This document shows positions 1-10,865 of a stretch of DNA of 64,000 nucleotides, one piece after another. The notes under the pieces are model-generated. The model was not told the origin of the DNA. It was given only the letters and a program-made list of their open reading frames with translations, and did not search any database. How positions within the stretch are numbered: the first letter of the stretch is position 1; each line of letters starts with the position of its first letter. Source of the stretch: Macrosoma leucophasiata (Eukaryota > Arthropoda > Insecta > Lepidoptera > Hedylidae); NCBI GenBank assembly GCA_036365455.1, contig JAWQUS010000016.1, positions 13,291,001 to 13,355,000 of the forward strand. Direction: 5' to 3'. The position numbers and the translations under genes are program-made.

Positions 1-142
1 AACAGGACAATATTTCAATAGGTACCTAGTCATTATAACAACCTAACAGTTATTTAAATCTGTGATGTTTGCCAATTTTTCGTAGAATTACTCAATCATA
101 AGTGGATTTCTTTTCTTCAATTTAGAAGACTACTGTTTATAT

Positions 143-349
143 TTAAAAACAAAATAATAGGCTGTTATACAACACCTGTAGATCTTCATTGTATCGCAAT
201 CTAGTAGCGCCGGGCGCTGGTCGTTCTAGAAGCAGGAGTTCAGTTAGGACAATCACTCCGAAAACAGCAAAGAACATGATGACAATGAAGAAGCTGATGT
301 TGGCGCGCTCCTTGGCACGGGAATGTGCCACGCGCGCGCGCCACCGCAT
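143..349 (-). CDS. Putative small single-pass membrane protein
   Basis: A 68-residue ORF. The N-terminus is very basic (MRWRARVAHSRAKER) and is followed by one strongly hydrophobic stretch (about residues 18-41, NISFFIVIMFFAVFGVIVLT then LLLL) and a short polar tail. The positive-inside rule predicts a cytoplasmic N-terminus and one membrane span. Upstream on the same strand the DNA becomes GC/CpG-rich (about 300-560), unlike the surrounding AT-rich sequence, which suits a promoter or first exon. I do not recognise the family. The last residues (LLFCF) may be intron read-through, in which case this is one exon of a larger gene. It could also be a chance ORF, but the composition looks like a real membrane protein. 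Confidence 0.4.
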   Translation of the reverse strand: MRWRARVAHSRAKERANISFFIVIMFFAVFGVIVLTELLLLERPAPGATRLRYNEDLQVLYNSLLFCF

Positions 350-1340
350 GTTGCCGCCGCTGCACGTGCATGCATCAGCACGGCAACCGCCACCACCCGA
401 GAGACACTAGTAAGCTAGTCGGGCACCGGGGCCGCGCGCCAGCCTCGACTTCCCACCTCGCGCTCCGACCGCCGCGTCACAACACAACGCCACACCACAC
501 TGACGCACATACGAATGACAGTTTTGCTGACTACCACGGAGTTGCAAGCTCAATTTCCGCTGTTTGTACGACATTTCGTCGCTATCGATATGGTTGACGT
601 GAAAGTCATTTTTATGCACTGCCCAAAAGTACATATTATCGGCCGAATCGTATTTGGCATGATGTTTAATAAATTTTAGTCCTAACACCACTTTTAAGCT
701 TCGTATTACATCATTGTCTAAACTTTTTATGAAGGCACATATTCGAATACAACGAAATCACCATTCTCCAAATAAACACCGGTGATTGATAATGATACAA
801 CATACAAATACACACGACGAAAACAAAAAACTTTATGAATGTCCATTCCCACCACAAATATGACTTCAATTTTTGCTTGTAACCCAGAGTGAAGCGGCGT
901 TGGGCGCATGCGCGCCGCCCGCCCTCGTTCAATGACTTTCGTTGACGACGACTCCTCCGAGAGCTTTCCGCGAGCTTCCACTACATTCTAATGATAATTT
1001 CCATGGTTTTGAAGTAATTCAATATCAGTTTAAATTGTACACTTAAACAAACACATAAAATATGCGTAGGTAATAATATACGTACCAATAGCTACATTGT
1101 CATATTTAGTATACCGTAGGTACATTAACAAAGACAAACATCATAATAATATTATTATTAAGCATTGAACTACATTACTTGATATTATGTATTAATTCAA
1201 ACAATCTATGCTCTCTTTAATATCGCTCATAGGTATAATAATCTATGCGCTCATAAACATGCATTTTATTTTATAAATTCATTAAATGAGCTGAGAATAA
1301 ACATCCAATCCAAATATTTTATCTATAACTATATATCTTT
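350..1340. other. Non-coding stretch, CpG-rich then AT-rich
   Basis: Bases 300-560 and 890-980 are locally rich in CG and CGCG words. The rest is AT-rich. Short ORFs here have no recognisable domain. The CpG-rich part may be the promoter or 5'UTR of the small membrane-protein ORF on the minus strand. Confidence 0.4.
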
Positions 1341-1344
1341 GACG

Positions 1345-1530
1345 AGCCATTTGGTCCAGCGGTGTGTGACGACCGTTTTAAGTGAAGCTCACGGGTTCGA
1401 TTCCCGTACCGGGACAAATATTTTTATAGCCTACTGATAAGTATTTTGTTTCGTGTCAGGGTGTTTTTGTTTTGGTGTATAACAGCACACAACACAAGTT
1501 TATTCGTGGGATACATTAGAAGTAAACTTG
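1345..1530 (+). repeat. tRNA-derived SINE, family A
   Basis: An A-box-like TGGTCCAGCGG is followed about 40 bases later by a B-box GGTTCGATTCCCG, the internal RNA polymerase III promoter of a tRNA head. The following body (CGTGTCAGGGTGTTTTTGTT, then ACAGCACACAACACAAG) recurs inverted at 23,690-23,885 and 31,990-32,200. A repeated body behind a tRNA head marks a SINE rather than a tRNA gene. Confidence 0.7.
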
Positions 1531-2029
1531 TGTCGTGTGTGCCGTTAATGAGTGTAAACGTATTTTATTATATAAATAAATAAAATTTTAGTGTCTTGTT
1601 TGTTATATAAAAAGAACCGCTTTTAATAAATGCATATTGTATGTATGTATACACGGTATATATATCCAAAATAACGTTTTTTGTCAACAGACAGACCTGT
1701 TTGTTCCGGCAAATCTCTGGAACGGCTGGACCAATTTTGACTGGTAGTAATAATAATTTGCAGGAATCCATATAGCGAATTTGCGACTTTATTGGGGGAG
1801 TCGTTTATAATAAAATAAAATTGTTTATCAAAAAAATGAAAAAGTAATATAAGTACAAAATGTACAAATAGAACGAGGAAATGAAATTGATATTTAAAAT
1901 GATGTGTGAAACAAATCTGGTAAAAATTCGTCGGAGTAGATTTTAGAGAAGGAGGCTGTTTTTCTCAAGGTTAGTTTTATGTGACTTGGTCGCGGGTGCA
2001 CTAGCACCAAATAGCTTGGTCATTCGTGG

Positions 2030-2335
2030 CGTCATGACGTGACAACCCCACCGTCCACAAGCGGAGGAATTTTCTTCCCCTGGAAGATAATTCTTCCACT
2101 AGCACAGTCAGTCAATAAAACAATGGCGGTCAAACCATTCCAATAGGGCGGTTGTAAGAATAACAACGCGGGATGGGCAGCAGCGTCCTGCTATAAAACC
2201 TGTCGACACTGCGATCACCAATCCGCCTGCCAAGGGTGGCGATTATGGGATATTTTCCCCAAATGACTAATGACACTGTTGTGGACGTCTTTGGGGAAGG
2301 CTTTGTAAACGTTTTTCGGCTGGAATGAAAATAAA
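2030..2335 (+). repeat. LINE 3'-tail fragment (RTE-like)
   Basis: The segment from about GACGTGACAACCCCACCG through CAGTCAGTCAATAAAAC to GTGGACGTCTTTGGGG matches, with changes, the split copy at 25,556-25,657 plus 26,812-26,975. The words 'tggacgtctt...ggctg' near the end also occur in the 3' ends of the RTE copies at about 2,950 and 56,810 in reverse complement. It is therefore read as a degraded 3' end of a related LINE. Confidence 0.5.
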
Positions 2336-2347
2336 TGTAAGTCTGTC

Positions 2348-2398
2348 TGAAGCTGGTGCTAGAATGCAAGCCTTGCTTACATTCTAGCACCAGCTTCA
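2348..2398. repeat. Perfect 19-bp inverted repeat
   Basis: Arms 2348-2366 and 2380-2398 are exact reverse complements (outer part GAAGCTGGTGCTAGAATG) around a 13-base centre. It lies just after the LINE tail. It may be a MITE remnant or a template-switch product. Confidence 0.8.
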
Positions 2399-2399
2399 A

Positions 2400-2945
2400 A
2401 ATTGGTAAAATAATGTTGTTTATAGCGACGTACCTACTGTAGTAAACTGTCAGACTGTCACCTATCGTTTACGGTAGGTATGCCCTCGCGAACGAAGTTA
2501 TCACGGTCAAAAGCTAGTCTAATATAATATTCAAAATTTATATTTGGTCTACGCAAATATGATCACGTTTCTGATTTTCGTAAGCGGCTCAAGTGGCTAC
2601 TCATTTGTTTTCGCAGGAATACATTCTTCCTTTTCTATACTGTATAGGTACTGTTCAATCTCCAAATCCTAACCTATTTGATGGAGCATTTTCTTATTCT
2701 TGGTTCTTCTCATTTTTTGTCCCTTCGTTCTTCCAGTAATCTCCTTCCATCGATTCATTTACATTTCTCTTCATTTTACTCTAAATCTTTCACGGTGGAA
2801 GCTATTCGCCTTGCTTCCTGTCGATTCGACAAGCTAATTCAGTTGTAACATTTAAAAAAAACTACTCTACGATCATTACTTTGCCCAGATCTTTCCCTTG
2901 TCGAGGTAAGTCCTGATCACCTTAAAGCTGCATATTATTAGTTTC
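2400..2945. other. No gene seen
   Basis: AT-rich sequence without a convincing ORF, splice-phased exon or recognised repeat. It runs into the (TCA)-like 3' tail of the minus-strand RTE copy at 2946. Confidence 0.4.
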
Positions 2946-4475
2946 ATTCATCATATCAGCCATAAGACGTCCACTGCTGAACATAGGCCTCCCCCAAGGA
3001 CCTCCATGCCGACCGATCGGAAGCGACGTGCATCCAGCGGGTACCTGCAGCCTTGATCAGGTCGTCGGTCCATCTTGCAGGTGGACGTCCTACGCTGCGT
3101 TTGCCGATACGAGGTCTCCACTCGAGAACCTTTCTGCCCCAGCGGCTATCGGTTCTCCGAGCTATGTGCCCTGCCCATTGCCACTTCAGCTTGGAAATCT
3201 GCTTGGCTATGTCAGCGACTTTCGTTCGCCTACGGATCTCCTCATTTCTGATTCGATCCAGTAGGGAAACGCCGAGCATAGCCCTTTCCATTGACCGCTG
3301 AGTGACTTGGAGCTTTCGTACGAGACCCATAGTGAGAGACCACGTCTCGGCACCGTAGGTCATCACCGGTAAAACGCACTGGTTAAAGACTTTCGTCTTC
3401 AAGGACTGCGGGATGTTTGACGAGAAAACGCTCCTTAACTTCCCGAACGCTGCCCAGCCGAACTGGATTCGGCGAATGACCTCTTTCTCGAAGTTCGACC
3501 TGCCTAGTTGTATGGTTTGTCCTAAATAGACGTAGTCGTCGACAACTTCGAGCATCGAGTTCCCAACGGACACTGGAGTGGGCGATACAAGGTTATTGAA
3601 CATGACCTTGGTCTTATCCATGTTCATTTTAAGGCCCACTCTTTGGGACACTCGATTGAGGTCTTCGAGCATTGTGCTGAGATCTTCCAGCGACTCTGCC
3701 ATGACTATCATATCGTCGGCAAACCGAAGGTGAGTGATGTATTCGCCGTTGATATTGATGCCTAGTCCTTGCCATTCCAGGAGCTTGAAGGCGTCTTCCA
3801 TTGCATTGGTAAAGAGCAGAGGTGAGATGACATCTCCTTGTCTTACTCCCCTCTGCAAAGGAATCGCCCTCGTGCATTGGTCCTGTACTCGGACTGACAT
3901 GGTGGCGTTTTTATACAGACACTTCAACACTTCGATATACCGATAGTCAATGTGGCAACGCTGTAAAGACTGCAGCACAGCCCATGTTTCAACCGAATCA
4001 AAGGCTTTCTCATAGTCCACGAACGCTAAGCATAATGGCCGGTTATACTCCTCGGACTTCTGTATAACCTGCCGCAGCGTGTGTATGTGGTCTATGGTAC
4101 TATAGCCTTTTCGGAAACCGGCTTGTTCGGGAGGCTGGAAGTCATCAAACCTGCGAGCGAGACGGTTCGTGATTACCCTCGAAAACAGCTTGTAGACATG
4201 GCTCAGAAGCGAGATGGGTCTATAGTTCTTCAATAGGGCTTTATCACCTTTTTTGAAGAAAAGCACCACCACGCTTCTGTTCCATGCTTCTGGCGTAGTA
4301 CCTTCGAATAGGACGGAATTAAAGAGCTTCTGAAGGACTTTCAGTAACGGTGATCCACCCGCTTGCAGAAGCTCTGTAGTGATTCCGTCCTCTCCAGGCG
4401 CCTTGTTGTTCTTAAGCTGTTTGAGGGCCATCCTAATCTCGTACAGGCAGGTTCTCTTTCCTTCATTTCATTATT
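2946..4475 (-). mobile_element. 5'-truncated RTE-type LINE
   Basis: This is the RT and C-terminal part of a non-LTR retrotransposon. Its 3' end, read on the minus strand, finishes in a short ATGATGAAT-type tail, typical of RTE elements. The same 3' end recurs at 56,803-57,085. No endonuclease region precedes the RT part: coding similarity stops at about 4,440-4,475, as expected from incomplete target-primed reverse transcription. Confidence 0.85.
2956..4431 (-). pseudogene. Reverse transcriptase ORF of truncated RTE LINE
   Basis: A 491-residue open frame whose start is only the first available Met. The family's ORF would begin several hundred residues earlier with an endonuclease. RT blocks appear in order: NNKAPGEDGI (about residue 8), NYRPISLLS, GFRKGYSTIDHI, then motif A FVDYEKAFDSV, motif B RQGDVISPLLF, motif C LRFADDMIVMAES, and YVYLGQTIQLGRSNF downstream. 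The tail has the GAETWSLT...W and WAGHIARR...GRPPARWTDD signatures usual in insect RTE-like proteins. The ORF has no internal stop, so the insertion is fairly young, but without the endonuclease it cannot mobilise itself. Confidence 0.85.
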
Positions 4476-5224
4476 ACTATTTAATTATTTGGATTAGTAC
4501 ACCACTATTATTTTAATTTACGCAGTTTCCTAAACCCAAAGGTTGTCTGGAAGAGATTGCAGTTTTGTGATAAGACCGCCTTTTGTACCTATGGTATATT
4601 TCTTCTATTTTTGTCTCTTTAATGTATTGGTGTACAATAAAGTACCTATCTATATAATTAAATATAAATATTCCTCTAAAAGAAAAAAAATACAAATGGC
4701 AAATAGGTTTTAAATGTTATAAAAGTGGCAAACAAGCATACCTACATAAGGTTCACATTGATGGACGTTCTATCTATCTACTAGGTACATGGCTCAGGCA
4801 TTTACAAAAAGACTGAGCTGTTTTGCCGCAGTGGCAAAATTGCCTGTTATTCGAAACAAAGAAAAAGTTTATTAGGCGCATAGCAGAGAAATAAAAAACA
4901 ACCAAAAACAAAAAAAACAGAACAAAAAATTGCGCTTTGAAGCAAATTATTTCACAATCGGATCCTTTAATCATAAAATGTCTCCTCAGACCCTAAAATT
5001 TTTTTAAACACCTGTACAACGATAGGATGAATTGCGCGTAAAGTTGAAAATAATTGCATCTCCACTTTATGTGTAGGGAAGCTTTTTTATTTTATAGTAC
5101 CACTTTGTCAGCGTGACTAATTATGTTTATTCGGTATAATTACAGCTTTCTAGTAAACTAACAGCTTAGATGAGGACAGACGGACGGACTTACGGCCGGA
5201 CAGATATAGCAAAACTATAAAGGT
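4476..5224. other. Non-coding spacer between two LINEs
   Basis: AT-rich sequence with short chance ORFs (4,513-4,695; 4,774-4,974, low complexity). No gene or known repeat is recognised. Confidence 0.4.
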
Positions 5225-8200
5225 TCCTTGTAGACTTCTTCTTCTATATTTAAGAGCTATGCTCTTGTCGGTGGAATAACCGCCAGCGTTCTCTATCCTG
5301 TGCTAACTTCTTGACATCCTGGTACGACACAACTTTTACTTTTTCCTTTACTTGGTCTATATAACTTCTTCTTGGTCTCCCTCTGCTTCTCTTTCCTTCA
5401 ATTTTCCCTTCCATGATTGTCATGATGTAATCGTCGTGTCGCACCAGGTGGCCCAGCATTCTGCCCCGCCTGTTTTCTATCATCTTCAAAATTTGTCTCT
5501 CCTCCTTTACCAAAGCAAGTACCTCTTCATTGGTTTTCTTCTCCGTCCAGCTGATTCTCTCCATTCTCCTCCAACACCACATTTCAAATGCCTCCAATCG
5601 ATCCCTATCCTTCTGTGTCAAGGTCCAAGTCTCACTTCCGTATAGGGCAATGCTCCATATATAAGTTTTAATCAATCTTTTTTTTACTGTGGTAGCTATT
5701 CTTGCCCTTAGTAAGTGTTTTTTTTTGATAAACATTTTCTTTGCGATAGAAATTCTTGCTATGATATCTTGCGTACATCTGGAGTCCTGTGTTATAACAC
5801 TTCCTAAGTATTTGAAATTATCAACTTGTTGTATTTTTACATTATTTACTCTAATTAGGTCACTGGCTGGTGTTCCTTTTGAACATATCATAGTTTTAGT
5901 TTTACTGGTGTTGATTGTCATGTCAAATTTGTTGAACACTTTATCCATTTCATTTATGAGTATTTCCAAATCTGTTTTAGTTTCAGCCAGTGCCGCTATA
6001 TCATCTGCAAACCTTATAAAAAATATTTTTCTTCCATTAAAAGTGACTCCTCCGTTTTCTGACTCAGTTATTTCTTTGATGGCATATTCTACAAAGACAT
6101 TAAATATTAATGGTGAAAGCGGACACCCTTGTCTTACCCCTTGTCTAATTCTTGCTCTTCTTTCTTCTTCTCCCACTTTCACTATAGTCTCTTGCTCTTT
6201 GTATAGTTTGTATATAATTTTCCTATCTCTATAATCCATCCCCGTGTTCTCCAGAATTTTCATCATTTTTTGCCAATTAACTCTATCAAAGGCCTTTTCT
6301 AAATCAATAAATGCAATATGTGTATCTAAATTTAAGTCCATCCTTCTGTCAATCACGAGTCTTAAAGCCAAAATAGCCTCTCTTGTTCCTTTATTCTGCC
6401 TGAAGCCATATTGGTCAGATCCTAACAAGCTTTCGCTGAGTGATCTAATTCTGTGCTGGATTATTTTAAGCAATATTTTGGATGCTTGTGAAATGAGGCT
6501 AATCGTTCGATGCTCTTCACACTTGAGTGTGTTTTGTTTTTTCGGCAACATCACTATTCTACTAATTTGGAAATCTTTCGGTATATCCCCTGTTTCATAC
6601 ATAGTCTTTGTTAGGTTAAATATTTCATCCATTAATGGTTCACACACAGCATATTTTAAAAGCTCTATGTAAATTTGGTCGCATCCTGTCGCTTTCCCGT
6701 TTCGTATATTTCTCAATGCTCTATCAAATTCTTCTCTCAATATAGTTGGTCCCATCTTTGCCTCATCCACTAGGTGTACTTCTTCGATATCATCATCCCG
6801 TAGTCCTTGTCCATTATAAAGTTCCTCTATGTACCTTTTCCATCTTTCTGCGATGTCATTATTATTCATTAGTATCTTACCATTTTCATCTAATACAGTT
6901 AATCGTTTTATTTTGTGTTCCTCGTCTATGTATTTAATTGCTTTATATGCTCTATCCATTTGTCCTTTATTAATATAATCTTCAATTTCTTCACACATTT
7001 CAATAATTTCTCTTTCTTTAGCTTCTTTGCATTTAAGCGTTATTTTGTTTGTCAATCTTCTATATTTTTCTTTACTATCTGTATCATTCTTATTTCTTAT
7101 AAGTCTCCTATCTAACATTATTTGTATAATTTCTGGAGTGATCCACTTTTTTCTAGGCACGATTTTTTCTTTCTTTAAGCATTCTTCCGCACTACTTTGC
7201 AAAATATTTTTCAGACTATTCCACCTATGCTCCACACTTTTTATATCTATATTCATTTCCTGTTCCTTTTTCTTTTTATATTCTTTTAATTTGTCTCCCA
7301 GCTTATTACTGTATTGCACTCTACTATTGCTCCATTTACCTTTCAGGCAATTAATATTAATCTTTTTCTCTCTATGTTTTCGCTTCATTTTCTTAATTTT
7401 AAAGTTGCATTTACACATCAGCAGATTATGATCGGAGTACAGGTCAGCCCCTGGTAGTGTTTTACAGTTAGTGACTTGATTCCTGTGTTTATGTTTGATT
7501 AAAATATAGTCTATTTGATAACGTTCTAAATCACCCGGCATCTTCCATGTATAGCGTCTTCTTTTTGGATGCTCAAAAAGAGTGTTTAAAATAATTAAGT
7601 CATTTTCTTTGCAAAATTGTACTAATCTATCCCCTCTTGCATTCCTCTTCCCCAGTCCAAATTTTCCTACCACATCTTAATCGAAACCCTCCCCGACTGT
7701 CACGTTAAAGTCACCCATTACAATTAGTGTATCCTTTTCTTTAACTGCGTCCAATATTTGATCTATCATATTATACATTTCTTCTATCTCTTCGTCTGGG
7801 TGACTGCTTGTTGGCATATAAACCTGCACAATAACTATATCCGTTGGCTCACATCTAATTTTCACTGCTGTGATTCTATCGCTAAGATGTATTGTATTCT
7901 CAACCTGATCTCCCCATTTCTTGTTTAATATTATTGCTGTTCCGTTCGACCCCTGTTTTCCTCCTGCATATATAATTCTGACGTCATCACTCCAATAATC
8001 CCCACTACCCCCCCATCTAACTTCGCTGAGTCCCACGATGTCCATTTGTAATCTCTTCATCTCATTCTTCAGTTCTTCTATTTTTCCCGGCGGTAGCATT
8101 GTCCTGACATTCCATGTTCCAATTTGGCAAGGGTTTCGCATATTGACGACCGACGTAGCCTTGCAACTACCCCTGCCGGACTCAGACCGCTGCGGCATAT

Positions 8201-8660
8201 TCCGCGACAGCCCGTTGTCAAGGACGTTAACATTCTGATTGTGCTTTGTCATTATTCCTGTTTTTTGGAGAAAATTGTGTGGTGGTTTCTCCGCTTGCCT
8301 TCCACACCGCAGTATGACAGCCATCAGTTGGTTGCCGTATTCAGGAAGAGCCCTTCTTGATCCCATTTCTTCGGCCTCGCCCTGTACTGGTACCGCTGCT
8401 GCTCGGTACCAGGGAATGCCTATTTAGTGGCGGCATTAACTCGCCACGTCACAGAGTCGTCATTGGTCAATGTAGATTTTTTTTAGGGTGATCCGTTCCA
8501 CTGGACCATCCGCTACTGCCTGTTAACTCTACCGCTGTTTGGTCGGGGACTGCTTATTCAGTATATTCGCAGCTAACCACCATATCTAGTGGCCGTTCAC
8601 TATCCGCCACCTGTGACCCCGTTGGTAGCCTGCAGCTCAGCCCCAACTTGTAGACTACGA
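5225..8660 (-). mobile_element. Near-full-length RTE-type LINE, second family
   Basis: A minus-strand non-LTR element with an apurinic-type endonuclease followed by RT in one frame, and a 3' end at about 5,230 ending in a GAAGAAGAAG-like tail on the coding strand. The GC-richer stretch 8,367-8,650 upstream of the first Met is probably the 5'UTR. The outer boundaries are estimates because I could not find a clear target-site duplication. It differs in sequence from the truncated copy at 2,946-4,475. Confidence 0.8.
5250..8366 (-). pseudogene. Endonuclease-reverse transcriptase ORF broken by one in-frame TAA
   Basis: Two open stretches, 7,677-8,366 (229 aa) and 5,250-7,673 (807 aa including the first GTG codon), lie in the same frame, separated only by TAA (7,677-7,679) and one GAT codon. 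The first part shows endonuclease motifs: IGTWNVRTM, VGLSEVRW, GTAIILNKK, VQVYMPTS, VMGDFNVTVGEG. The second begins at VVGKFGLGKRNARGDRLVQFC, the usual continuation. It then has RT motifs GKATGCDQIYIELLK, FIDLEKAFDRVNW (A), RQGVRQGCPLSPLIF (B) and IRFADDIAALAET (C), and ends in GSETWTLT...MLGHLVRHD...RSRGRPRRSYIDQV. The combined length of about 1,038 codons is normal for an RTE ORF. One nonsense mutation seems to be the only lesion. Confidence 0.88.
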
Positions 8661-9500
8661 AACCCTAAAAGCCTTTTAATTACTTGTTTGTGTTCACTAT
8701 TTGTAGTTGTAAACATAATGACATTACAGTTTTTTAATAAGGACCCTTGTCGGGTATCTTATCTACCCCCACAACCTGCTAGTTGCTTCTTTCCTTTACA
8801 TGATAGAATAGGTAGGTATGTCAATTTACGCTGCTCATGAACCCATCTTACTTTACCCGTAATAGTTAACGAATAACGATTTGCTTGTACACGGGAGAGG
8901 GGAGGGGTATTTTTTTTATATTTTTTGATGCGAAAACCTAAATTTCTTTTTGTTTTAAACCTGCAAACTGTGTCTTATTTCTAAGTGAATTGGTTCTGTG
9001 TAAAATTCTTATATTTATTTCAATATTAATTACATATTTAGTAAGAAGTTGTACCTAAATTAAACTGAAAACACTTAAGTAAGTAAACTTCGTTACTTTT
9101 TTTCTTTTTTCTCTTTGATTAAACTCCGTGGTTCACTTTAAAATGGATACTGGCTCAGTGTATATATGTATAATATACAGTGAACCATATCTATTGTTTT
9201 ATAAAACTAGCTCGTAGCATTTCACTAAAGCTAAAAGCCTTTTCCAAAAATACTTACTTCATACGTATCACCTTTATTGTATTTAAAACGTTACTAGGTA
9301 ATTATGTATCATCCTACGAGTATTAATCTTAGACTGCTGTTTTCGTCCAAATCAACAAGCAGCTGCGGTCAAGCCGCGCATAATAACAATCAATTATTTG
9401 GTCTTCTTCTTCATAAAGTACCTCTCCAACTAGTGAAAGACGGCCGTCAGAAGCGCTGTCTCAAAAATTCTAAAAAAAACTTGTAAACAAAGACTAGTTA
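8661..9500. other. Non-coding spacer
   Basis: AT-rich sequence. Small ORFs such as 9,304-9,486 show no domain or splice context. Confidence 0.4.
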
Positions 9501-9519
9501 GATTCTTCAAAAAATAAGA

Positions 9520-10275
9520 GCGTCGTAGCTACCACCAATTTGGCTTCAGACGTGGGAAGTATACGCAAATATCGATGTGCAGCTGCTTACTGACTCCATC
9601 GGCCTACACTTGGACGCTGCCGCGCTGGACGGAGATGTTGAGGAGATGTTTAGGGGTATTTATAGACCTCACAAAAGCTTTCGACTGCTAAGAGGTAAAT
9701 ACTCAACAAGCTTGAGCGCCTTGGAATCAGAGGTAATTCTTTAACAATTATCAAGCCATCTGCACGACAGACGTCAATACATTAAAATTTGTATAGTGAT
9801 CTGGGATTAAAACTGGCAATCTGAAAAGTCATGAGTTACCTATTACCACTGTCATCCCACGGTGTAGTATTTTGGCTCCCACGCTCTTCGCGTCGTATTA
9901 TAAATGACCTTATGTGGTTCGTTATACTTAATGCTGAACTTATATTACGCTGACGACACAGTAACTTTTTTTCATGGACAAGACTGAGAAGCAGCAACTG
10001 AAATAGCTCAGACTGGAATGGCGGCACTAACTAGCTAGCTAGATGATAATCTTCTAACTAAAAAAACTCATTTTGTTGCCTTCAGCATCACGCAGACCAC
10101 TGACACGGAATTGAAGCAGTTGGCGGTCCACCGTGGTGGCTGCAAATATTGGTAACGCTATCTGTAACAGTTCCTGCTATAAAATTGATAGTCACTCGAC
10201 TAAATATTTAGGAGAGATGGTGAACCAAAACCTTTCCTCAAAAAAATCACATCACATACATCTCTAAGAAAGCAC
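9520..10275 (+). pseudogene. Degenerate Jockey/R1-type reverse transcriptase remnant
   Basis: Pieces of an RT can be read in order in shifting frames. They are GTATTTATAGACCTCACAAA (about 9,655, motif A VFIDLTKAFDC), ILNKLERLGIRG, a PxGxxLxPTLF-like motif B (about 9,855), YYADDTVTFF (motif C, about 9,945) and STKYLGEMVNQNLSS (about 10,195). Stops and frameshifts between the blocks mean it is not coding. The order and spacing fit Jockey/R1-like LINEs rather than RTE. Confidence 0.65.
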
Positions 10276-10342
10276 GAAAACTGATCTACGTTATATTTCT
10301 TTTTTTTATTTTTTATTTAAACTCTCTTTATAAAAACCAAAA

Positions 10343-10655
10343 CTGCCCCAGTAGCCTAGTGGTAGCAGGCCACTACTACTACGCTGGAGGTCCTGGGTTC
10401 GATTCCCGGGTCGGGGACTATCAGAAATAACGGTTTAAAATCCTTTATCTCTGGTTTTATTGGGATTTTTCCATTTTCTGGAAGTTTCTCAGTACCTCGG
10501 AGTTTGGTAATGTGCCCGGAGATGGCAACAGGCTCGCCACCTGTTACATGGGTCAAAACGTAACCGGCGAATCGTGGGTGTTTGCATGTATGCTTCAATG
10601 CATGCATTTACCTCTGCCTACCCCTTCGGGGATTACACGCGTGAAGTTACGTTAT
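10343..10655 (+). repeat. tRNA-derived SINE, family B, copy 1
   Basis: The A box TAGCCTAGTGG and B box GGTTCGATTCCCGGG sit in a tRNA-like head. A roughly 230-base body follows (CCTTTATCTCTGGTTTTATT, TCTGGAAGTTTCTCAGTACC, CTCGCCACCTGTTACATGGG, TTTGCATGTATG). The whole unit recurs at 23,132-23,425 and inverted at 44,680-44,945. Confidence 0.8.
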
Positions 10656-10865
10656 AAAAACCATATTTTTAAAATAAGGTAATGTTAACTAATTCTGCCA
10701 AACGAGATGCCGGCAGAAATGTCTTCGATTACTGCTTAAATAATTTAAAAAATATAATTTATGTCAAAGTTGACATGACAGTGACCTAACGTAAATGACA
10801 AACGTCAACAATTATTTTCGTTCTGATCAGTGGTGGTTTTCCGATATTGGTGTATCTTAAAAAAA
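10656..10865 (+). promoter_or_regulatory. Probable NDUFB10 promoter and 5'UTR
   Basis: A short interval between a SINE and the NDUFB10 start codon. The start ATG (10,866) follows an A-rich run (TTAAAAAAA), a favourable insect initiation context. No TATA box is evident. Confidence 0.35.

Noticed and set aside
5352..7431. Several plus-strand ORFs of 60-180 codons
   Set aside because: Leu/Phe/Ser-rich antisense shadows of the RTE reverse transcriptase.
10343..10420. tRNA gene
   Set aside because: Good A and B boxes but the acceptor arm does not close, and the same head with the same ~230-bp tail occurs three times: a SINE. The same reasoning applies at 1,345, 23,800, 32,120 and 34,510.
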